A stretch of DNA of 5,045 nt from Thermoanaerobaculia bacterium. GTDB lineage: Bacteria; Acidobacteriota; Thermoanaerobaculia; Multivoradales; UBA5704. The stretch lies in contig JAICSG010000372.1 of the NCBI GenBank assembly GCA_025937035.1, positions 1 to 5,045 of the forward strand. Reading direction: 5' to 3'. Position 1 is the first letter of the stretch, and each line of letters begins with the position of its first letter. Under the pieces are notes generated by a model that saw only the letters and a program-made list of their open reading frames with translations, was not told where the DNA came from and ran no database searches. This document shows positions 1 to 5,045 of the stretch, piece after piece. A program made the position numbers and the translations under genes.

Positions 1-119
1 GCGGTCCCACCCCCGGCCCCCCCCCCCCCCCGCGCCGCCGCCCGCGGGCGCTCCGGGGGGCCTCTCCCGCGGGGCCCTCCCCCCCCCCCCGCGGGGGGGG
101 GGCCACCCCCCCCCGCCCC
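1..119. other. Low-complexity C/G homopolymer tract, probable contig-end artefact
   Basis: This stretch is almost entirely G and C and is built of long single-base runs: C15 at 17-31, C12 at 79-90, G10 at 93-102 and C9 at 106-114. No coding potential, repeat unit or RNA fold is convincing here. The character changes abruptly near 120, where normal mixed sequence begins about 30 bases beyond the stop codon of the stress protein gene. Stacked poly-C and poly-G runs of this kind at the edge of a sequence are more typical of low-quality read ends or assembly error than of a genomic element. Any downstream signal of the stress protein gene would lie in or next to this region and cannot be judged. 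Confidence 0.75.
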
Positions 120-152
120 TACGACAAATCGATCCGCGGGCCGCAGGCCTAC

Positions 153-1112
153 CTACAGCACCACCGTGGCCGGCGTCTCGTCCGACACGAAATTCCAGTC
201 CGCCGTCTTCTCGCGCTCGGCCCCCTCCGTCGTCAGGGTAGGGGGCACCACGGCCACGTTGCAGCGGGCCCGCTGGAGCACCTCGGCGGCGATGCTGCCG
301 ATCATCATGCGCTCGAAGCCGCTGCGGCCGTGGGTGCCGAGGACGACGATGTCGGCCCGCCGGTCCTCGATCTCCCGCAGGATCTCCTCGCGCGGATAAC
401 CGATCAGCACCTGGTGCGAGGTGTGGTCCGCCGGGGCGTTCAGCTTCGTGAAGCGGTCGAGCTCCTCGCCCGCGAAGCGCTCGACCTGCCCGGGGGTGAA
501 CTGCAGCGATCCCTCCACCTCCAGCGGGTTGAGCACGAACAGGGTCTCGATGTCCGTCAGCTTGCCGCCGGTCTCCCGCAGGAAGGCGGTGGCGAAGCGG
601 AGCGCGCCGGCCGAGACCGGCGAGAGGTCCACCGGGACCAGCGCCCGGGTCGGCGGGAAGGTCGCGCCGGAACGGACGACGAACACCGGGCAGGGCGCCT
701 TGCGGACGACCCGGTCGGCCGTGGAGCCGAGGAAGGCGCGCTGGAGGGCGTTCCCTTCCGAGGCCCCCACCACGATGAGGTCGGCGTCGACCTTCTGGGC
801 CAGATCCACGATCGCGTGGTGCGGCGTGTCGAGCGAGAGGCAGGCCTGATCGGGGCCGAAGCCCGGCAGCTCGGCGAGGCCGGTCTCGCGCGCCTGGCGG
901 TCCAGACGCTCGCGCAGGATCTCCGCCTGCTCCTCGATCCAGGCGTTGTCGAAGGCTCCGAGCTCCGACGGGAAGGCCTGCAGGTTGTAGGCGTACACCA
1001 GCCAGGGCACCGCGCCCGTGGCACGGGCGATGGCGGCGCCGGTCCGCACGATCCAATCGCTCTCGGCGGTCAGGGTCGTGCCGATGACAAGGGTCTTCAG
1101 GTTTTTGGACAT
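153..1112 (-). CDS. Universal stress protein with two tandem UspA domains
   Basis: Encodes a 319-residue cytoplasmic protein of the UspA superfamily. Members bind ATP or similar nucleotides and help cells survive starvation, oxidative or energy stress; no specific reaction can be assigned. Two Usp domains lie in tandem, roughly residues 5-147 and 155-290. The second has the canonical nucleotide-binding pattern G-2x-G-9x-G-S (Gly259, Gly262, Gly272, Ser273) followed by the usual strand ending VAVVPP. The first has the same layout (Gly116, Gly129, Ser130) but Glu119 replaces the second glycine, so its ATP binding may be weakened. Length matches a normal two-domain Usp, plus a polar tail of about 29 residues. 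The start is ATG, with GGAGGT 7 nt upstream; the stop is TAG. It is transcribed divergently from the cytochrome c gene. The family is clear; the physiological role is not. Confidence 0.95.
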   Translation of the reverse strand: MSKNLKTLVIGTTLTAESDWIVRTGAAIARATGAVPWLVYAYNLQAFPSELGAFDNAWIEEQAEILRERLDRQARETGLAELPGFGPDQACLSLDTPHHAIVDLAQKVDADLIVVGASEGNALQRAFLGSTADRVVRKAPCPVFVVRSGATFPPTRALVPVDLSPVSAGALRFATAFLRETGGKLTDIETLFVLNPLEVEGSLQFTPGQVERFAGEELDRFTKLNAPADHTSHQVLIGYPREEILREIEDRRADIVVLGTHGRSGFERMMIGSIAAEVLQRARCNVAVVPPTLTTEGAEREKTADWNFVSDETPATVVL

Positions 1113-1119
1113 GGGTCTT

Positions 1120-1125
1120 ACCTCC
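1120..1125 (-). promoter_or_regulatory. Ribosome binding site of the universal stress protein gene
   Basis: Read on the minus strand, GGAGGT lies 7 nt before the ATG at 1112. It is a strong Shine-Dalgarno match at good spacing and supports this start codon over internal alternatives. Confidence 0.85.
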
Positions 1126-1161
1126 GCGAGCCCAGAGTGGCAGAGGGCCCGCGCGAAGGCA

Positions 1162-1177
1162 CCACCCGGCCGGGTGG
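1162..1177. promoter_or_regulatory. Perfect 16-bp palindrome in the divergent intergenic region, candidate operator
   Basis: CCACCCGGCCGGGTGG is its own exact reverse complement, with 8-bp arms and no spacer. It lies between the divergent stress protein (starts at 1112) and cytochrome c (starts at 1253) genes, about 50 and 75 bp from the two start codons. A dimeric transcription factor acting on both genes would bind such a site. I could not find convincing -10 and -35 boxes on either strand of 1113-1252, so its position relative to the promoters is unknown. In GC-rich DNA a palindrome can arise by chance, although 8 paired positions are uncommon in a 140-bp region. Confidence 0.4.
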
Positions 1178-1240
1178 GCCGATGGATTCCCGAGAGGTGG
1201 TGTCCGGGACCGGGGCCGGGATAGACTGAAAAGTACTTTC

Positions 1241-1247
1241 AAGGAGG
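1241..1247 (+). promoter_or_regulatory. Strong Shine-Dalgarno site of the cytochrome c gene
   Basis: AAGGAGG lies 5 nt before the ATG at 1253 and is a near-perfect anti-16S match, fixing the start. Immediately upstream is an AT-rich 10-bp palindrome, AAAGTACTTT (1230-1239), in the most AT-rich part of this intergenic region, where a promoter or regulator site would be plausible. Confidence 0.85.
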
Positions 1248-1252
1248 GAAAG

Positions 1253-1804
1253 ATGAACAGAAAAAAGCTCATCGTTCCGTTCGTGCTGGTGGGTCTGAGC
1301 CTCGGCTTGGCGGCGCTGTCGCAGGAGGAGAAGCGGGGCTCGGGCGATCCGGAGGCGGATCGCATCGCTCGGGGCTTCCAGATCTCGCCGGTCAAGGTGA
1401 CCCTGCGCAACCGCGACCGCAACCTGGTGGGCCTGGGCAGCTATCTCGTCAACGCCGTGGGCGGCTGCAACGACTGCCACACCAACCCGTCCTACGCTCC
1501 CGGGCACGATCCGTTCATGGGCCAGCCCAAGCAGGTCAATTCCGCCCACTACCTCGCGGGCGGCCAGCAGTTCGGCCCCTTCACCTCGGCCAACATCACG
1601 CCGGACGAGCACGGCCTCCCCGCCGGCCTGACCCTGGCCCAGTTCAAGAACGTGATCCGCACCGGCCACGACCCCGACCCCGCCGAGGGCGGCCGTCTCC
1701 TCCAGGTGATGCCCTGGCCTACTTACCAGAACATGACCGACAACGACCTGCGGGCGATTTACGAATACCTGCGGTCGATTCCGCATGCGGAGCCTGGGCC
1801 GTAG
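1253..1804 (+). CDS. Exported mono-haem cytochrome c
   Basis: Encodes a 183-residue class I-type cytochrome c, an electron carrier acting outside the cytoplasmic membrane. Residues 1-23 look like a Sec signal peptide: basic start NRKK, a hydrophobic core to about residue 22, and a probable cleavage near ALS-QEE. The single haem site is Cys72-Asn-Asp-Cys75-His76, with His76 as the proximal axial ligand. The distal ligand is probably Met153 in VMPWP, followed by the typical C-terminal helix (MTDNDLRAIYEYLRSIP). An NITPD motif at 114-118 and the downstream FKNVIRTG segment recall the cytochrome subunits of membrane alcohol and aldehyde dehydrogenases. No such dehydrogenase or oxidase is encoded nearby, so the redox partner is unknown. 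The haem would be attached by the cytochrome c maturation machinery. The gene appears to stand alone, divergent from the stress protein gene, and ends at TAG. Confidence 0.93.
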   Translation: MNRKKLIVPFVLVGLSLGLAALSQEEKRGSGDPEADRIARGFQISPVKVTLRNRDRNLVGLGSYLVNAVGGCNDCHTNPSYAPGHDPFMGQPKQVNSAHYLAGGQQFGPFTSANITPDEHGLPAGLTLAQFKNVIRTGHDPDPAEGGRLLQVMPWPTYQNMTDNDLRAIYEYLRSIPHAEPGP

Positions 1805-1835
1805 GAGGGCACCAGTCTTTGGATGGGAGGGGGAG

Positions 1836-1884
1836 CCGCCCTGGAAGGGCGGAATTTGAATAGCCTGGGGTTTCAACCCCAGGC
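1836..1884. repeat. Tandem hairpin pair resembling a REP-type palindromic element
   Basis: Two inverted repeats lie 10 bp apart. The first is CCGCCCT-GGA-AGGGCGG (1836-1852), a 7-bp stem with a 3-nt loop. The second is GCCTGGGGTT-TC-AACCCCAGGC (1863-1884), a 10-bp perfect inverted repeat that would fold as an 8-bp stem with a 6-nt loop. The linker GAATTTGAATA-like sequence is AT-rich in contrast to the surroundings. This layout resembles short repetitive extragenic palindromes mobilised by RAYT (Y1 family) transposases. Only one copy is in the window, so repetitiveness is not shown. It fills most of the gap between the cytochrome c stop and the next ribosome binding site. The first hairpin could also act as a weak terminator, but it lacks a following U-run. 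Confidence 0.5.
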
Positions 1885-1887
1885 AGC

Positions 1888-1894
1888 AGGAGGT
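1888..1894 (+). promoter_or_regulatory. Shine-Dalgarno site that sets the GTG start of the GerW-family gene
   Basis: AGGAGGT lies 6 nt before GTG 1901 and only 3 nt after the end of the second hairpin at 1884. It decides the start: the upstream in-frame ATG at 1823 has no comparable site and would translate through the palindromic repeat. The closeness of hairpin and site could affect ribosome access. Confidence 0.8.
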
Positions 1895-1900
1895 GTCCCC

Positions 1901-2278
1901 GTGAAAGAAACAGAGCCGATCTCAGGCGTTGAGCTTCCCTCCCCGGGAGGCCTTTTCGAGGCGCTGGCCGAGAAGCTCGGGGCCTCCGCGCAGGCCGCCC
2001 ACGTCTTCGGCGAGCCGGTCGAGCGCGACGGCGTGACGGTGATCCCGGTCGCCACGGCGCGGTGGGGTCTCGGCGGGGGCGGCGGCAAGCGGGGGCTCGC
2101 CTCGCGCCACGAGGGTATGGGCGGCGGGGGCGGAGCGGTCGTCCAGCCGGCGGGCTACATCGAGATCAAGGGGAGAGAGACCCGCTACCGGCCGATCCTC
2201 GATCCCAAGCTGGTGATCGGCGCGGCTCTCGCCGGCGGGTTCCTGCTGCTCGGCCTGATCAAGCGGCTGCGGGGATAG
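1901..2278 (+). CDS. GerW/YtfJ-family protein with C-terminal membrane anchor
   Basis: Encodes 125 residues from a GTG start. The core, roughly residues 17-90, resembles the GerW (Spore_YtfJ) family: a short helix (LFEALAEKLGASA), then VFGEPVERDGVTVIPVATARWG, a glycine-rich block (55-62), a second glycine run (72-78), and a strand ending GYIEIKG. A hydrophobic segment at about 104-120 followed by KRLRG looks like a C-terminal transmembrane anchor with the basic end in the cytoplasm. In Bacillus the founding member is needed for normal spore germination, but relatives are widespread in non-sporulating bacteria, where their role is unknown. Nothing else here suggests sporulation, so no function should be transferred. 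The next gene begins 28 nt after the TAG stop, so the two are probably cotranscribed. Family assignment is by motif recognition alone. Confidence 0.8.
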   Translation: MKETEPISGVELPSPGGLFEALAEKLGASAQAAHVFGEPVERDGVTVIPVATARWGLGGGGGKRGLASRHEGMGGGGGAVVQPAGYIEIKGRETRYRPILDPKLVIGAALAGGFLLLGLIKRLRG

Positions 2279-2306
2279 CCGGCTCCGCGATATCCTCGGC
2301 TCTCCC

Positions 2307-5045
2307 ATGATCTCCGAGCCGATTCAAGCTCAGGCGCCCGAGCCCGCCGCCGTCCAGGAGATCGTCCAGGGGCTCTCCCGGGAGCTGCAACCGCAGCGCC
2401 GGGGCCACGCCGTCTCCCTCGACTCCTCCCTGGAGCGCGACCTCGGGTTCGACAGCCTCGGCCGGGTGGAGCTGCTCGCCCGCCTGGAGAAGGCCTTCGG
2501 CGTGCGCCTCCCCGAGGGATTGCTGGGTACGGCCGAGACGCCGCGGGACCTCCTCCAGGCGCTCGCCGCCGCCCACCCCGACGCCGCGCCGGGCGAGGGA
2601 TTCGGAACTATCGAGCCCCTGGGCGGCGGCGAGGCGGCGCCGGACCGCACCCGGACCCTCCTGGAGGTGCTCGACTGGCACGCCCGGCGCCATCCGGACC
2701 GGCGGCACATTCTGTTCTATCCGGGCAATCTTCCTGGCGATAATGAGCCCGAGGAGCTGACCTACGGCGAGCTGTCGCGGCGGGCCCGCGGAGTGGCGGC
2801 CGGGCTGGTCCGCCTCGGCGTTCCGCCGGGCAAGGCGGTGGGAATCATGCTCCCCACGGGGCTCGACTACTTCGCCGCCTTCTTCGGCGCGCAGCTCGCG
2901 GGCGGCGTCCCGGTCCCCCTCTATCCGCCGGCCCGCAAGAGCCAGATCGAGGACCACCTCCGCCGCCAGGCCGGCATTCTGCGCACCGCCGAGGCCGAGG
3001 TGCTGATCACCTTCCCCGAGGTCCTGACCCTGGCCCGCCTGCTGGGCGCGCAGCTCCCCGGGCTGCGGGTGGTGACGGTCGAGGCGCTCGCCGCCGGGCC
3101 GGCCCCGCTGTCCCTGCCGCCGGTGCGCGGCGAGGACGTGGCCTTCCTCCAGTTCACCTCCGGCAGCACGGGCAATCCCAAAGGGGTGGTGCTCACCCAC
3201 GCCAACCTCCTGGCCAACCTGCGGGCCATCGGCAAGGGGGCGGACCTCCGGCCGGACGACGTGGTGGTGAGCTGGCTGCCGCTCTACCACGACATGGGGC
3301 TGATCGGCTGCTGGATGGGGGCGCTCTATTTCGGCATCCCGCTCGTCCTGATGTCGCCGCTCTCCTTTCTGGGCCGCCCCTCGCGCTGGCTGTGGGCGAT
3401 CCACCGCCACCGGGCGACCCTCTCGGCCGCGCCCAACTTCGCCTACGAGCTGTGCGTGAGCAAGATCCCGGACGAGGAGCTCGCCGGGCTCGACCTCTCC
3501 ACCTGGCGCATGGCGCTCAACGGCGCCGAGCCGGTGAGCCCGGAGGCACTGCGCCGCTTCATCGACCGCTTCGGCCCCTACGGCTTCCAGGCCGGCGCCC
3601 TGTCCCCCGTCTACGGCCTGGCGGAGAATTCGCTCGCCGTGGCCTTCCCGCCGCTCGGCCGGCCGCCGTTGATCGACGCCGTTCAGCGCGACCCCTTCCA
3701 GCGCTCGGGGCACGCCGAGCCCGCCGCCCCGGACGATCCGCACGCCCTGCGTTTCGTCTCCTGCGGCATGCCCCTGCCGGACCACGAGGTCCGCATCGTG
3801 GACGAGGCCGGGCGCGAGGTGGGGGAGCGGCAGGAGGGGCGGCTGGAATTCAAGGGGCCTTCCGCCACCAGCGGCTACTTCCGCAACCCGGAGGCCACGG
3901 CGAAGCTGGTCCACGGCGAGTGGCGGGACTCGGGGGACCGCGCCTACGTCGCGGCGGGCGAGATCTACATCACCGGCCGGGTCAAGGACATCATCATTCG
4001 CGCCGGCCGCAACCTCTATCCGCAGGAGCTGGAGGAGGTGGTGGGGGAGATTCCGGGCATCCGCAAGGGGTGCGTGGCGGTGTTCGGCAGCCCCGATCCC
4101 GCCACCGGCACCGAGCGCCTGGTGGTGATGGCCGAGACCCGGGAGCGCGGCGAGGCGGAGCTGGAGAAGATCCGCCAGGCCGTGCAGAGCGCCACGGTGG
4201 ACCTGCTGGGCACGCCGGCCGAGGTGGTGGCCCTGGTGCCGCCGCACGCGGTGCCCAAGACCTCCAGCGGCAAGGTCCGCCGCTCCTCGGCGCGCGAGGT
4301 CTTCGAGTCCGGCCGGATCGGTCGCGGCGGCGCGGCCCTGGGACTGCAGCTCGTCCATCTGGCCCTCACCGGGCTCCGCTCCCAGGCGGGACGCCGCCTG
4401 CGCTCGGCTGGCGATCTCCTCTACTCGGCCTGGGGCTACGGCTCCGTGGCCCTGCTCGCGATCCCCATCTGGCTCGCCGTGGTGCTGGCGCCGGGCCTCC
4501 CGCTCCGCCGGCGGGTGGCCCGGGCTTGTGCCCGCATCCTCTTCGCCTGGATCGGCATACCCCTCCGTCTGGAAGGGGGCGAAAACCTGCGAGGCGAAGG
4601 CCCGAGGATCGTGGCGCCCAACCATCAGAGCTATCTGGACGGCCTCGTGCTCACGGCCCTGCTGCCGCCGGATTTCGCCTATGTGGTGAAGCGCGAGCTG
4701 GAGAAGAGCGCCTTCGCCCGCGTCTTCCTGCGGCGGCTGGGGACCCTCTTCGTGGAGCGCTTCGACGTCGCGCAGAGCGCCGGCGAGACGCGCAAGGTCC
4801 TGGAGGCGATCCAGGCCGGGCAGTCGCTCGTCATCTTCCCCGAGGGCACCTTCCAGCGCTACCCCGGCCTCCTCCCCTTCCGCATGGGCACCTTCGCGGT
4901 GGCCGTCGACGCCAACGTGCCGATCGTGCCCGTGGCCCTCCAGGGCACCCGCTCGCTTCTGCGGGGAGACGACCGCCTCCTCCGCCACGGCCGGGTGAAG
5001 GTGAGCGCGGCTCCGGCGGTGCGGCCTGAGGGGAGCGGCTGGCAC
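2307..5045 (+). CDS. ACP / fatty acyl-AMP ligase-like / PlsC acyltransferase fusion, partial at the 3' end
   Basis: A frame open from ATG 2307 to the window edge (913 codons, no stop). Residues about 12-88 are an acyl carrier domain; Ser50 in DLGFDSLGRVELL is the phosphopantetheine site. About 110-670 is an adenylate-forming ligase: FTSGSTGNPKG (283-293) binds ATP, then PLYHDMGLIG (325-334), PNFAYELC (376-383), NGAEPV (405-410), YGLAE (436-440), DSGDR (541-545), GRVKDIIIRAGRNLYP (557-572) and catalytic Lys656 in PKTSSGK. PNFAY, PLYHDMG and the ~45-residue stretch before FVSCG (483-487) resemble fatty acyl-AMP ligases. A membrane segment lies at about 712-731. From about 745 is a PlsC/LPLAT domain: NHQSYLD (772-778), GTLFVER (812-818), FPEGTF (844-849) and VPIVPVAL (871-878). 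Inferred role: activate a fatty acid, load it on its own carrier, and acylate a lysolipid at the membrane. ATG 2307 is the first possible start after the in-frame TGA at 2256. It lacks a clear Shine-Dalgarno site, suggesting coupling to the upstream gene. Confidence 0.93.
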   Translation, partial: MISEPIQAQAPEPAAVQEIVQGLSRELQPQRRGHAVSLDSSLERDLGFDSLGRVELLARLEKAFGVRLPEGLLGTAETPRDLLQALAAAHPDAAPGEGFGTIEPLGGGEAAPDRTRTLLEVLDWHARRHPDRRHILFYPGNLPGDNEPEELTYGELSRRARGVAAGLVRLGVPPGKAVGIMLPTGLDYFAAFFGAQLAGGVPVPLYPPARKSQIEDHLRRQAGILRTAEAEVLITFPEVLTLARLLGAQLPGLRVVTVEALAAGPAPLSLPPVRGEDVAFLQFTSGSTGNPKGVVLTHANLLANLRAIGKGADLRPDDVVVSWLPLYHDMGLIGCWMGALYFGIPLVLMSPLSFLGRPSRWLWAIHRHRATLSAAPNFAYELCVSKIPDEELAGLDLSTWRMALNGAEPVSPEALRRFIDRFGPYGFQAGALSPVYGLAENSLAVAFPPLGRPPLIDAVQRDPFQRSGHAEPAAPDDPHALRFVSCGMPLPDHEVRIVDEAGREVGERQEGRLEFKGPSATSGYFRNPEATAKLVHGEWRDSGDRAYVAAGEIYITGRVKDIIIRAGRNLYPQELEEVVGEIPGIRKGCVAVFGSPDPATGTERLVVMAETRERGEAELEKIRQAVQSATVDLLGTPAEVVALVPPHAVPKTSSGKVRRSSAREVFESGRIGRGGAALGLQLVHLALTGLRSQAGRRLRSAGDLLYSAWGYGSVALLAIPIWLAVVLAPGLPLRRRVARACARILFAWIGIPLRLEGGENLRGEGPRIVAPNHQSYLDGLVLTALLPPDFAYVVKRELEKSAFARVFLRRLGTLFVERFDVAQSAGETRKVLEAIQAGQSLVIFPEGTFQRYPGLLPFRMGTFAVAVDANVPIVPVALQGTRSLLRGDDRLLRHGRVKVSAAPAVRPEGSGWH

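Noticed and set aside
330..1229. Plus-strand frames opposite the universal stress protein gene
   Set aside because: Their translations are low-complexity and have no domain, whereas the minus strand encodes two clear Usp domains with a proper ribosome binding site.
1836..1852. Rho-independent terminator for the cytochrome c gene
   Set aside because: The 7-bp stem is followed by AATTTGAATA rather than a T-run, so classical intrinsic termination is not supported.
1118..1876. A minus-strand frame of about 252 codons overlapping the cytochrome c gene
   Set aside because: It is antisense to a gene with a signal peptide, CxxCH motif and strong ribosome binding site, shows no family motif, and would cover both intergenic regions.
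1823..1900. An upstream in-frame ATG extending the GerW-family protein by 26 residues
   Set aside because: It has no good ribosome binding site at proper spacing and would translate through both hairpins. GTG 1901 has AGGAGGT at 6 nt and gives a family-like N-terminus.
3392..5029. A plus-strand frame of about 545 codons inside the fusion gene
   Set aside because: It is in a different frame from the motif-bearing one, and its product is mostly Arg, Gly, Pro and Ala, typical of an off-frame reading of GC-rich coding DNA.
2259..5045. A minus-strand frame without stops spanning the whole fusion gene (about 928 codons)
   Set aside because: It lies antisense to a frame with complete carrier, ligase and acyltransferase motifs. 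Its own translation is low-complexity (Arg, Gly, Glu, His, Ala, Leu rich) with no recognisable domain. Strong G/C-ending codon bias removes stop codons from the opposite strand.
2307..5045. Straightforward Aas orthologue (acyltransferase plus acyl-ACP synthetase)
   Set aside because: Aas has the acyltransferase at the N-terminus and no carrier domain. Here a carrier domain is first and the acyltransferase last, so the name should not be transferred.
1..5045. CRISPR arrays, tRNA or rRNA genes, insertion sequences
   Set aside because: Reading both strands showed no regularly spaced direct repeats, no tRNA-like cloverleaf, no rRNA sequence and no transposase or terminal inverted repeats.

Overview
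The window is a GC-rich bacterial fragment with strongly G/C-ending codons. It carries four protein-coding genes, the last running off the right edge. Gene content is a two-domain universal stress protein, an exported mono-haem cytochrome c, a GerW/YtfJ-family protein and a large lipid-activating fusion enzyme. With the codon bias and a REP-like palindromic repeat, this fits a high-GC environmental bacterium. Acidobacteriota is my best guess, but that is only an inference: no marker gene is present.

Layout: positions 1-119 are homopolymer-rich C/G sequence that looks like a degraded contig end. The universal stress protein gene lies on the minus strand (153-1112). A 140-bp divergent intergenic region follows, with a perfect 16-bp palindrome (1162-1177). 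The plus strand then carries the cytochrome c gene (1253-1804) and a 96-bp gap with two tandem hairpins resembling a REP element (1836-1884). Next come a GerW-family gene starting at GTG 1901 (to 2278) and, 28 nt later, a frame open from ATG 2307 to the window end (913 codons, no stop).

The last gene is the main item. My translation reads, in order, as an acyl carrier protein domain (Ser50 in a DSL motif), a complete adenylate-forming fatty-acid ligase resembling fatty acyl-AMP ligases, a transmembrane segment, and a PlsC-type acyltransferase with all four family motifs. It can be read as a single-chain route: fatty acid to acyl-AMP, to acyl-ACP on its own carrier, to a lysolipid acceptor at the membrane. 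This is the reverse domain order of the known Aas fusion, with an added built-in carrier.

The stress protein and cytochrome c share a divergent control region. The GerW-like membrane protein and the fusion enzyme are probably cotranscribed. There is no evidence that the two pairs work together. No RNA genes, CRISPR arrays or complete mobile elements were seen.
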